From WHTX01 sp038255145 (GTDB lineage Bacteria > Actinomycetota > Acidimicrobiia > Acidimicrobiales > CAIXPF01), in the NCBI GenBank assembly GCA_038255145.1, contig JBBSLP010000097.1, positions 1 to 14,337 on the forward strand: 14,337 nt of DNA, read 5' to 3'. The translations under genes were made by a program, and so were the position numbers. Numbering within the stretch: the first letter of the stretch is position 1; each line of letters begins with the position of its first letter. Below the pieces are notes generated by a model. It was not told where the DNA came from. It worked only from the letters and a program-made list of their open reading frames with translations, and searched no databases. Positions 6,836-13,499 of this stretch are shown in pieces.

Positions 6836-7933
6836 ATGGCGGCGAAAGGACACCTGGGCGGTCTGTTCCACGACGTTGGGCAGCACACGCTCGGCGGGGC
6901 CACCGAGGTGCCGGGCGGTGACTGGCTCCTCGGTCTGCAGCCCCCCGGTGTCCCCACGCCCGCAGATGCGCTGCGGCGGGCCTTGCTCGTCGCGCTCCTC
7001 GCACCGTCCAGCCACAACACGCAACCCTGGCGGCTGCGACTACGGGGCGCCGTCGTCGACGTCCTCGCCGACCGATCCCGGCGGCTCGTCGTCGTCGATC
7101 CGCGCGATCGCGAGCTGGTCATGTCCTGCGGGGCCCTCGTCGGGCACCTCGTCCTTGCGCTGGCCAACCTGGGGTTCGAGGCGGCGGTGGCTCTGCTGCC
7201 CGACCCGTCTCAGCCCGACCTGCTGGCCACGGTGACCGTCGGACGTGCGCGGGCGGCCGACGCGGACGAGCGGGTGCTGTTCGACCAGATCACCCGGCGG
7301 CACACCAACCGTCGCCGCTTCGAGCTGCGCCCGGTCCCCCCGGTGGTCCTGGACGGCCTTGTCGCCGATGCGGGGCGGGCCGGGTGCTGGTTGCACGTGG
7401 TGCGACCCGGTGAGCGCCACGACCTGGCGGGCCTGGTGGCCGCCGGTGACGTGATCCAGGCCGCCGACCCGGCGTTCGGGGTTGAGCTCGGCTCCTGGGT
7501 CGACGCTTCCCGGGCCCGGTCGCTCGACGGCATGGTCCCTGGCGTGCACGGCGCGCCGGCCAAGCCGGGCGACGGTGACGCCGCCCGTCTCTGGTGGTGG
7601 CGGACCTTCGAGGCCGCTGACGGCCGCGCGGCGCGTGGGGCGGCCGTGGTCCTCGACTCACCCGCCCTGGTGGTGTTGGGCGCCGCTGAGGATGACGTGG
7701 CGAGCTGGTTGCACTGCGGCATGGTCCTGTCGACCCTTCTGCTGCGAGCCCGTTCTGCTGGGGTGTGGGCGTCGTTCCTGAACCAGGCGGTGGAGGTCCC
7801 GGGCATCCGCCGTCGGTTGGCGGAGGTCATCCGTGCCCCCGGGCCACCCCAGTTGCTGCTGCGCCTGGGCTACGGCGCCGACCCGGGTCCGACATCCAGA
7901 CGGCCGCTGGCCGAGGTCCTCGTGGCGCCCTGA
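6836..7933 (+). CDS. Acg-family nitroreductase-like flavoprotein
   Basis: This 365-residue protein belongs to the nitroreductase superfamily subgroup typified by mycobacterial Acg (Rv2032), Rv3127 and Rv3131, which are hypoxia-induced DosR-regulon members. Visible are the first-repeat motif APSSHNTQPWR (56-66), an FMN-site region in these proteins, the ITRRHTNRRRFELRPVP segment, and the second-half sequence ending in QLLLRLGYG and SRRPLAEVL. Members usually start close to the helix before SxHNxQPW, so the first 40 residues are an extension of unknown use. The start at 6836 was preferred to 6758 because GGAGGTGGAGGGG lies just before it. Acg itself has a blocked FMN site and has been proposed to store FMN; whether this one reduces a substrate is unknown. 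It is a single gene, convergent with devR, with a possible DosR site upstream. Confidence 0.85.
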   Translation: MAAKGHLGGLFHDVGQHTLGGATEVPGGDWLLGLQPPGVPTPADALRRALLVALLAPSSHNTQPWRLRLRGAVVDVLADRSRRLVVVDPRDRELVMSCGALVGHLVLALANLGFEAAVALLPDPSQPDLLATVTVGRARAADADERVLFDQITRRHTNRRRFELRPVPPVVLDGLVADAGRAGCWLHVVRPGERHDLAGLVAAGDVIQAADPAFGVELGSWVDASRARSLDGMVPGVHGAPAKPGDGDAARLWWWRTFEAADGRAARGAAVVLDSPALVVLGAAEDDVASWLHCGMVLSTLLLRARSAGVWASFLNQAVEVPGIRRRLAEVIRAPGPPQLLLRLGYGADPGPTSRRPLAEVLVAP

Positions 7934-7939
7934 GGACGT

Positions 7940-7954
7940 GGGTGGCGACCACCC
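7940..7954 (+). terminator. Short hairpin just after the Acg-family stop
   Basis: GGGTGG-CGA-CCACCC forms a 6-bp stem with a 3-base loop, starting 7 bases after the stop codon. No T run follows, so intrinsic termination is uncertain. Confidence 0.3.
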
Positions 7955-7992
7955 TGGTGCGGCGCACTGCGGTCACAGCTGGCGCGCCGCGG

Positions 7993-8056
7993 GGCCACCG
8001 GTCTGATGGGGTCGGTGGCCTCCGGGCGTGTTGGGTGGTGGGCGCGCGCTCGCGCC
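7993..8056. terminator. Paired hairpins between convergent genes
   Basis: GGCCACCG (7993-8000) and CGGTGGCC (8013-8020) form a perfect 8-bp stem with a 12-base loop. GGCGCG-CGCT-CGCGCC (8041-8056) forms a second, 6-bp stem. Lying between the convergent Acg-family and devR genes, they could stop transcription from both sides. Neither has a clear U tract. Confidence 0.4.
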
Positions 8057-8107
8057 GGGCGGCGGGTGACGTTCAGCTGGCGGAAGCGACGGAGAGCAGG
8101 GCCCGGG

Positions 8108-8764
8108 TCAGTCCTGGTAACGCCGTCGGTCCCGCTCGCCGTGGCGGGCGATGTAGGCCGCAGCCTCGGTGCGGCGGGCCATGCCCAGCTTGGCGAGCAG
8201 GTTGGACACGTAGTTCTTGACCGTCTTCTCGGCCAGGTACATCCGCTCGGCGATCTGGCGGTTGGTGAGCCCCTCCCCGATGAGCTCGAGGATCCGCCCC
8301 TCCTGCTCGGTCAGTCGGCTGAGGAGCTTGTCTGCTTCGTTGCCGTGCCGGATGCGTTCGAGGACCCGCGTGGTGACGGCGGGATCGAGCAGCGACTGGC
8401 CGGCGGCGACGTGGCGCACAGCGTCGACCAGGTCGGTGCCGCGGATCTGTTTGAGGACATAGCCCGAGGCGCCGGCCATGATGGCGTCGAAGAGGGCCTC
8501 GTCGTCGGCGAACGAGGTCAGCATCAGGCAGGCGACCTGGGGCATGCGGGACCTGATCTCCCGGCACACCTCGATGCCGTTGCCGTCGGGCAGCCGCACG
8601 TCGAGCACGGCGACATCGGGTTGCGCGGCGGGGATGCGGCGCAGGGCCTCCTCGGCCGTGGACGCCTCGCCTACGACTACGAACTCACCGCCGCTCTCAA
8701 GCAGCTCCCGCACACCGGCCCGTACCACCTCGTGGTCGTCGAGCAGGAACACCTTGGTCGCCAT
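8108..8764 (-). CDS. devR: DevR/DosR-type NarL-family response regulator
   Basis: This 218-residue regulator (Mycobacterium tuberculosis DevR is 217) is very similar along its length to DevR/DosR, the master activator of the hypoxia, NO and CO dormancy response. The receiver has Asp 9/Asp 10, phospho-acceptor Asp 55 in VAVLDVRLPDGNG, Thr 83 and Lys 105, each offset by one from DevR. The LuxR-type helix-turn-helix (about 149-214) contains LTNRQIAERMYLAEKTVKNYVS. Its Lys 180, Lys 183 and Asn 184 match the DNA-contacting residues of DevR, so the same GGGACTWWAGTCCC-type box is expected, and such boxes occur in this window. The start at 8764 follows GGAGG; an upstream in-frame start (8848) adds 28 unconserved residues. 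It lies 125 bases downstream of the dehydrogenase and may be co-transcribed with it. No cognate DosS/DosT heme kinase is adjacent. Confidence 0.95.
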   Translation of the reverse strand: MATKVFLLDDHEVVRAGVRELLESGGEFVVVGEASTAEEALRRIPAAQPDVAVLDVRLPDGNGIEVCREIRSRMPQVACLMLTSFADDEALFDAIMAGASGYVLKQIRGTDLVDAVRHVAAGQSLLDPAVTTRVLERIRHGNEADKLLSRLTEQEGRILELIGEGLTNRQIAERMYLAEKTVKNYVSNLLAKLGMARRTEAAAYIARHGERDRRRYQD

Positions 8765-8889
8765 CGCACCTCCGTGGTCGTCGCCCAGCCTCCCACCGCT
8801 CACCGTGCCCCTGTGGTTGCGACGGTCAGCAAGCCCCATCACCTGCACCGTCCCGACACGTGGTCAGTGTCAGCAGGGATTTGCGGGGG

Positions 8890-9936
8890 TCACCCGATCG
8901 TGGGCACGATCACGGCCCGTCCGTCGAGCGTCCCCGCCCGCATGGCCTGGTAGGCCTGGTTGGCGTCGGCCAGGGCGAAGGTCTTCACGTGGGCCCGCAG
9001 GTGGCCGGCTCGGGCCAGCTCCAGCACCTCGACGAGCTCGGGCAACGAGCCCCAGTACGTGGTGGCCAGGGAGACCTCGTAGGGCAGGCTGAAGAAGCTG
9101 AAGGGGTAGGCCCCGCCGCCGATGCCCACGAGGGTCACGTGGCCGAGGGGGCGGGACACGGCCACGCCGAGGGCCAGCGTGGCCTCGACACCGACCAGGT
9201 CGAGCACCACGTCGGCGCCGCGGCCGCGGGTGAGCTCGCGCACCTCGGCGGCGGCGTCGGGGCCGGCGCTGACCACGTGGTGGGCACCGACCTGCTTGGC
9301 CAGGGCCCGCGCCTCGGGTCGCTGGTCGACGGCGATGACGGTGGCCGGGCAGGTGGCGGCGAGGATCTGCAGGGCCATGTGGCCGAGACCGCCGGCACCG
9401 ATGACCACGGCGGTTGACCCCGGCACGAGGAGGGGGAGCGACCGCTTGATGGCGTGGTAGGGCGTCAACCCGGCATCGGTCAGCGGTGCGGCCTGCACGG
9501 GGTCGAGGCCGTCGAGGGCGACGAGGTGGCGGGCCGAGGGGACCAGCATCAGCGGGGCCATGCCGCCGTCGAGGCCCAGGCCTCCACCGGCGGCGCCCAT
9601 GTCGGCCTGGTGCTCGCAGTAGTTCTCCTCGCCGCGGCGGCACCGGTGGCAGCGTCCGCAGCCCCAGGGACCGTAGACGGCCACCGCTTGGCCGAGCTCG
9701 AGTCCGGTCACCCCAGCACCGATGGCTTCCACCCAACCGGCGTTCTCGTGGCCGAGGGTGAACGGTGGGCCCCAGGGCACGACGCCGGCGTCGAAGTCGT
9801 CCACGAGGTGCAGGTCCGAGTGGCACGCGCCAGCGCCGCCGACGCGGATCACCACCTGGCCCGGGCCCGGATGGGGTTCCGGCACCTGACGGATCTCGGG
9901 TGGGCGCTTCCACGCGACGAGCTGCAACGCTTCCAT
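8890..9936 (-). CDS. Zinc-dependent, NAD(P)-linked alcohol dehydrogenase (MDR family)
   Basis: This 348-residue cytoplasmic medium-chain dehydrogenase interconverts alcohols and aldehydes or ketones. Catalytic-zinc ligands are Cys 38 (GACHSDLH) and His 63/Glu 64 (LGHENAG). The structural zinc loop is complete (Cys 93, 96, 99 and 107). The nucleotide fold shows VIGAGGLGHMALQ followed by an Asp (AVDQRPEAR) at the end of the next strand, which favours NAD. The start at 9936 follows GGAGGAG. It is divergent from the universal stress protein gene, and devR lies 125 bases downstream on the same strand. A DosR-like box 77-90 bases upstream suggests DevR control and, if read through, devR autoregulation. 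Under low oxygen it could regenerate NAD, but the substrate is unknown. Confidence 0.93.
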   Translation of the reverse strand: MEALQLVAWKRPPEIRQVPEPHPGPGQVVIRVGGAGACHSDLHLVDDFDAGVVPWGPPFTLGHENAGWVEAIGAGVTGLELGQAVAVYGPWGCGRCHRCRRGEENYCEHQADMGAAGGGLGLDGGMAPLMLVPSARHLVALDGLDPVQAAPLTDAGLTPYHAIKRSLPLLVPGSTAVVIGAGGLGHMALQILAATCPATVIAVDQRPEARALAKQVGAHHVVSAGPDAAAEVRELTRGRGADVVLDLVGVEATLALGVAVSRPLGHVTLVGIGGGAYPFSFFSLPYEVSLATTYWGSLPELVEVLELARAGHLRAHVKTFALADANQAYQAMRAGTLDGRAVIVPTIG

Positions 9937-10012
9937 GGACTCCTCCGTGCTCTCCTCACGACCATTCCCCTTGCCCCCGAGCAGGCGCCAGGGCGTTTCG
10001 ACCCCCGCTGCC

Positions 10013-10026
10013 GGGACCTTTGGCCC
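10013..10026 (+). promoter_or_regulatory. DosR/DevR-like box shared by the dehydrogenase and usp
   Basis: The sequence GGGACCTTTGGCCC is flanked by C and CT. It is the best match in the window to the DosR-box core (GGGAC-N4-GNCCC with a TTT centre). It lies 77-90 bases upstream of the dehydrogenase ATG and 135-148 bases upstream of the usp ATG, so one site could serve both divergent promoters. Confidence 0.65.
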
Positions 10027-10075
10027 CTATCGGGGTGGAGGCCGCCCCCCAGGTAGGTCACACGTTCCCCGAAGT

Positions 10076-10098
10076 GGTGACCCATGGCCCTGGTCACC
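10076..10098. repeat. Inverted repeat GGTGACC-N9-GGTCACC
   Basis: Perfect 7-bp arms (10076-10082 and 10092-10098) are separated by 9 bases. The arms' centres are 16 bp apart, about one and a half helical turns. It lies 63-85 bases upstream of the usp start and downstream of the DosR-like box. It resembles a dimer-regulator operator of an unidentified factor. Confidence 0.45.
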
Positions 10099-10160
10099 GT
10101 TGGCGCTCCGAGGGACGCTCAGCTCGAGACCACGTCGGTCTCAGAACGGGAGGTGGCGTC

Positions 10161-11024
10161 ATGAGCATGAAGCCCAAGGTTGTCGTCGGTGTGGACGGGT
10201 CGGAACCGGCCCGAGCCGCCCTGCGCTGGGCGGCTCGAGAGGCCGACGTCCGTCAGACCGAGCTGGTTGCGGTCATGGCCTGGGACCTGCTCGACCAACG
10301 CCCTGCTGATCGGTCCACGCCCTTCGACCCCCACTTCGACGACGACGCCGCGGCCGCCGAGCTGGCTCGCAGCCTCGCCGACGTCCTCGAGCCCGAGGCC
10401 CTGGCCCGCGTCGAACAGGTCGTCGAGTGCGCGAAGCCCGCTCCGGCCATCCTCGGCGTGGCCGGCCCGGGCGACCTCGTCGTCGTCGGATCCCGGGGCC
10501 TCGGCGGGTTCAAAGGGCTGCTGTTGGGCTCCGTCAGCGAGCAGGTGGTCGACCACGCCTCGGGTCCGGTGGTGGTCGTCCCCGAGGACCGGCCCCAGCA
10601 GGACGGGCGCATCGTCGTCGGTGTCGACGGCTCCGAGGCCAGCGTGCTCGCCCTGACCTGGGCGGCGGCGGAGGCCAAGCGTTGGGGCGGCTCCGTCGAA
10701 GCGGTCAGCGTGTGGTCCTACCCCTACGCCTCGGCCCTGCCCTTCGGCCCCATGCCCGACCCGAGCATCATGGAGGAGGGGGCGCACGCGTCGCTGACGT
10801 CCGCCATCCTCGACGCCTGCCCCGACGGCGGTGCGGACGTCGAGGCGGTGCTGGTCCAGGGCCAACCGGCCCGGGTGCTCCGCGACCGCGCCGAGGGGGC
10901 CAGCATGCTGGTCATGGGCAGCCGTGGACGGGGCGGTTTCAAGGGCCTGCTGCTCGGTTCGGTCAGCAGCCAGTGCGTCCACCACGCCCCGTGCCCGACG
11001 GTCGTCGTACGGAACCAGGCCTGA
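10161..11024 (+). CDS. Tandem-domain universal stress protein (UspA family)
   Basis: This 287-residue cytoplasmic protein is made of two UspA domains (about 1-143 and 147-287). Each begins with a VVVGVDGSE / IVVGVDGSE strand carrying the ATP-site Asp. Each ends with the nucleotide-binding loop GSRGxGGFKGLLLGSVS (G-2x-G-9x-G-S/T), so both domains probably bind ATP. Tandem proteins of this type are abundant among DosR-regulon members in mycobacteria, including Rv2623 and the gene just upstream of devR (Rv3134c), and Rv2623 is linked to growth arrest. The start at 10161 follows GGGAGGTGGCGTC; a further ATG at 10167 is possible. The gene is divergent from the dehydrogenase-devR pair, with a DosR-like box between them. 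Confidence 0.95.
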   Translation: MSMKPKVVVGVDGSEPARAALRWAAREADVRQTELVAVMAWDLLDQRPADRSTPFDPHFDDDAAAAELARSLADVLEPEALARVEQVVECAKPAPAILGVAGPGDLVVVGSRGLGGFKGLLLGSVSEQVVDHASGPVVVVPEDRPQQDGRIVVGVDGSEASVLALTWAAAEAKRWGGSVEAVSVWSYPYASALPFGPMPDPSIMEEGAHASLTSAILDACPDGGADVEAVLVQGQPARVLRDRAEGASMLVMGSRGRGGFKGLLLGSVSSQCVHHAPCPTVVVRNQA

Positions 11025-11263
11025 GCAACGGCAGCCGCGGTGGCGGCGGTGGCCGCACTGCCCGGCATCAGTGACGCCGTCGTGCACGCCGTGTACGCGT
11101 GCCAGCGGTCCCCAACCGCCAGCGGAACCATCACGCCCACGCCCCACGGCAGGGCAATCTCGTGGTTGTGGTTCTGAACCGCCGCCGCCCACGTAGTAGA
11201 GCTCTCCAGGAACGGCCCGGTCAGGCCGGATCCTAGGGACAATCTCGTGATCCGCTCCAGGTC

Positions 11264-11293
11264 ACAGGCCCTGCACTTCGGTGCGGGGCCTGT
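11264..11293 (+). terminator. Strong hairpin with TTCG loop (intrinsic terminator)
   Basis: Left arm 11264-11276 pairs with right arm 11281-11293 over 13 bp, with a single G-T (G-U in RNA) wobble, closed by a TTCG tetraloop. The base of the stem is followed by TCGTTTCG-type sequence. It lies 240 bases downstream of usp and probably ends transcription from the left. The near-symmetric stem could also act on minus-strand transcripts. Confidence 0.75.
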
Positions 11294-11551
11294 CGTTTCG
11301 AGCCTCTCGCCGAGGCCCCGGGGTGCACCTCATCGGCGCCGGTCAGCGTGCGCTGGACCACGCCCGTTCGGCCTCGATGGCAGTCGCCCTGCGCACGTCG
11401 AGGACCGGCCTCCGGGACAGGTCCAGGACATGACATGACGACGTCGCCGGGCCGTACGCCGTCCCTGACCGACAGGCCCAGGCCAGCACGATGTCGAGGG
11501 CTACGGAAGCGCAGCACCGCCTCGGGTAGCCCGTAGCATCTGTTCGTGAAG

Positions 11552-11602
11552 ATGCACGAGGACCGGCAGCGCCACGTGAAGGTGCTCGAGACGGGCTGTT
11601 GA
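11552..11602 (+). CDS. Possible 16-residue leader peptide upstream of the lipoprotein
   Basis: The frame reads MHEDRQRHVKVLETGC and stops 4 bases before the ATG of the lipoprotein gene, so the two could be translationally coupled. A TAGCAT sequence at 11534-11539 could be a -10 element giving a nearly leaderless transcript. No ribosome site is clear. Chance is a realistic alternative. Confidence 0.2.
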   Translation: MHEDRQRHVKVLETGC

Positions 11603-11606
11603 CGCG

Positions 11607-12197
11607 ATGGTGAGGTGGCGCACATGGGTCACCGTGATCGCGGTGGGCCTGGTGGCGGCGCTCTCCGGTTGCAGTGGTGGCGGGAGCGACGGGGACGAGG
11701 CCGGCGGCGGCGAGGCACCGGCGACGATGTCGGTCCCGGCGGCACCTGGGGGCAGCTCCACCACGCTCGACCCCCGGTCGGGTGAGGCCGTCGCGACGCT
11801 GAGGGTGCCGGTCGACGTCGAACGTCCGGATGACGCCGTGACGTTCGACGTGCAGTCGCTCACCGTCGAAGGACCCACCATGGTCCTCCGGTTCTCGATC
11901 ACGCCGGACTTCGCGTCCGAGGACGATTCCACCGCCATCTCCCTGTTCGACGTCTACACCTCCCAGGCCCCCGGAGCGTTCATCCAGCTCGTGGACCGCG
12001 TGAACCTGAAGGAGTACTCGGTGATCCAGGACCGGCCGACGTTCTGGATGAGCGACTCGACTGACGTCGAGTCGCTCAACGGCGAGCCGATGTACGTGTT
12101 CGCCGTGTTCGCCGCACCCGAGGACGACATCGATGTCGTCGACGTGACCTTCCGCGACAACTGGCTCACCCTCGTCGACCTCCCCATCGAGCGATGA
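11607..12197 (+). CDS. Predicted secreted lipoprotein of unknown function
   Basis: This 196-residue protein starts with a lipoprotein signal peptide (MVRWRTW, a hydrophobic stretch 8-19, lipobox LSGC with the lipidated Cys at 22). A Gly/Ser/Asp-rich tether follows (23-55), then a soluble beta-rich domain of about 140 residues. I recognise no catalytic motif. It should sit on the outer face of the cell membrane. Its stop overlaps the start of the broken OmpA-family gene as ATGA, so the two were once an operon, and this protein may have worked with that cell-envelope protein. The start has only a weak ribosome site, and a short frame ends just before it. Confidence 0.8.
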   Translation: MVRWRTWVTVIAVGLVAALSGCSGGGSDGDEAGGGEAPATMSVPAAPGGSSTTLDPRSGEAVATLRVPVDVERPDDAVTFDVQSLTVEGPTMVLRFSITPDFASEDDSTAISLFDVYTSQAPGAFIQLVDRVNLKEYSVIQDRPTFWMSDSTDVESLNGEPMYVFAVFAAPEDDIDVVDVTFRDNWLTLVDLPIER

Positions 12198-12342
12198 GCA
12201 CGGTCAGCCGTGGCGCCCGCCGTCTGTCGGCGGTTGTGGCGCTGATCACGCTGGCGACCGCAGCTTCGGCGCGTCCCGCAGGAGCCGACGATCCGGTGGT
12301 CGGCAGCTGAACCGCCGGGTGGAGATCCGCTTCGCGCGCTGA
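12194..12342 (+). pseudogene. OmpA-family gene remnant (internal deletion)
   Basis: The ATG at 12194 overlaps the lipoprotein stop (ATGA). It opens a 38-residue frame, MSTVSRGARRLSAVVALI... ending ADDPVVGS, that is a clean signal peptide with an AxA-type cleavage site (about 29-31) and then stops at 12308-12310. From 12304, in another frame, the DNA reads QLNRRVEIRFAR then stop. LNRRVEIRF is the hallmark end of OmpA C-terminal peptidoglycan-binding domains. The simplest reading is an OmpA-family gene that lost its central several hundred bases, joining the secretion signal out of frame to the last 12 codons. The join lies at about 12300-12310. A functional 38-residue peptide is possible but less likely. 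Confidence 0.7.
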
Positions 12343-12418
12343 CGAGGACCGCGGCCAACCCCTGGTCGACGAGTTCGCCTCCAGGCGCTGACCCGCCCCC
12401 CGTCGGCGTCGGTGCCCG

Positions 12419-13354
12419 TCAGGAGCTCTCGGGCGCCGGCGCTCGGCGAGCCCGCGACCTGGGTCCCGTCGCCCGGTCACCGAACAGCTCGGCCCGGGCC
12501 TCGACGAGGTCGGCCACGTCCCAACGCTCCCCTCCCCGGGAGATGCGACCGACGGTGTGCCAACCCTCCATCAGCTTCACCGTGTCGCCTCCGACGACGA
12601 AGGTCTGCCCGGTGATGTCGGCGGCCGCGTCCGTGCACAGGTAGGCGACCCAGGGGGAGACGTTGTCGGGGTCGTTGCTGTCGAACTCGCCTTCGCCACC
12701 GGTGAGACCGGCGGCGCCGAAGGTGTTGACCGTCATCCGGGTGCGGGCCCGGGGGTTGATGGTGTTGCAGGTGACGCCGTAGCGGGCGAGCTCTCGACTG
12801 GCGGTGATGCCGAAGGCGGCGATGCCGGCCTTGGCCGCCGAGTAGTTGGTCTGGCCGGCGTTGCCGAACAGGCCCGCCTCCGACGCGGTGAGCACGATCC
12901 GGCCCCCGGTGGGCTGGCCCGTCTCCTTGAACCGCTCGCGCCAGTAGGCGGCCGCCCAGCGGGTGGGCACGAAGTGGCCCTTGAGGTGGACCCTGATGAC
13001 GGCGTCCCACTCGTCCTCCGCCATGTTCACCAGCGCCCGGTCGCGCACGAAGCCGGCGTTGCACACCAGGGCGTCGAGCCGGCCGAACGATTCGACCGCC
13101 TGGTTGACCAGGCGCTGGCCGCCCTCCCAGTCGGCGATGTCGTCGAAGTTGGCCTCGGCCCTGCCCCCGGCGGCGCGGATCTCCTCGGCGACCTCGCTGG
13201 CCGCCCTGGCGTCGCTGCCCCTCCCGTCCCACTCCCCGCCGAGGTCGTTGACCACCACAGCGGCCCCCTCGGCCGCCAGCAACCGGGCGTGGCTGCGCCC
13301 CAGGCCCCGCCCGCCCCCGGTCACGATGGCCACCTTGCCGTCCAACAGGCCCAT
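12419..13354 (-). CDS. Short-chain dehydrogenase/reductase (hydroxyacyl-CoA dehydrogenase-like)
   Basis: This 311-residue NAD(P)-dependent oxidoreductase has the cofactor motif TGGGRGLG (12-19), then VVVNDLGG with an Asp after the second strand (NAD preference). CNAG is at 98-101, and the catalytic Ser 158, Tyr 171 and Lys 175 lie in SEAGLFGNAGQTNYSAAK. NDLGG, the long loop after it and INPRARTRMT resemble SDRs related to the hydroxyacyl-CoA dehydrogenase part of multifunctional enzyme 2, so acyl-CoA or steroid side-chain oxidation is possible. The last 45 residues (EGWHTVGRISRGGERW onward) extend beyond the SDR core. The start at 13354 follows AGAGGGGGG and is chosen because the first strand begins there; the frame is open to 13561. 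The hydrolase gene lies 145 bases upstream on the same strand. Confidence 0.92.
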   Translation of the reverse strand: MGLLDGKVAIVTGGGRGLGRSHARLLAAEGAAVVVNDLGGEWDGRGSDARAASEVAEEIRAAGGRAEANFDDIADWEGGQRLVNQAVESFGRLDALVCNAGFVRDRALVNMAEDEWDAVIRVHLKGHFVPTRWAAAYWRERFKETGQPTGGRIVLTASEAGLFGNAGQTNYSAAKAGIAAFGITASRELARYGVTCNTINPRARTRMTVNTFGAAGLTGGEGEFDSNDPDNVSPWVAYLCTDAAADITGQTFVVGGDTVKLMEGWHTVGRISRGGERWDVADLVEARAELFGDRATGPRSRARRAPAPESS

Positions 13355-13499
13355 GCCGTTCCCCCCTCTGTCCCGGCCCCATGCTCGCACAGCTGACGCT
13401 GCGCCGGGGCCGCCGACCGCCCCGACCGCCCGCCTCGCACCAGCATCGCCGGCCAGGCTCGCCGCACTGGGTGGGGCGGCCAAGCAGGGCCAGAGCACG

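Larger units (their letters stand above)
9937..10160. other. Divergent promoter region between the dehydrogenase and usp
   Basis: This 224-bp region has no gene. It contains a strong DosR-like box (10013-10026) and a separate 23-bp inverted repeat (10076-10098). It also holds the two ribosome sites: GGAGGAG before 9936 on the minus strand and GGGAGG before 10161 on the plus strand. Confidence 0.65.
11025..11606. other. 582-bp gene-free region
   Basis: No convincing gene was found. The usp frame stays open for 50 codons past its stop, and the opposite strand is also open there, but neither reading has a recognisable motif or start. It holds one strong hairpin terminator (11264-11293) and, at its right end, a 16-codon frame ending 4 bases before the lipoprotein gene. 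I looked for tRNA arms near the hairpin and found none. Confidence 0.55.

Noticed and set aside
10119..11192. Open minus-strand frame of 357 codons opposite usp
   Set aside because: Low-complexity Gly/Asp/Val/His composition typical of antisense frames in GC-rich genes. The usp gene with both ATP loops explains the region.
11161..11300. Possible tRNA or structured RNA next to the 11264 hairpin
   Set aside because: No acceptor, anticodon or T-arm signature could be assembled around the stem. It reads as a plain terminator hairpin.
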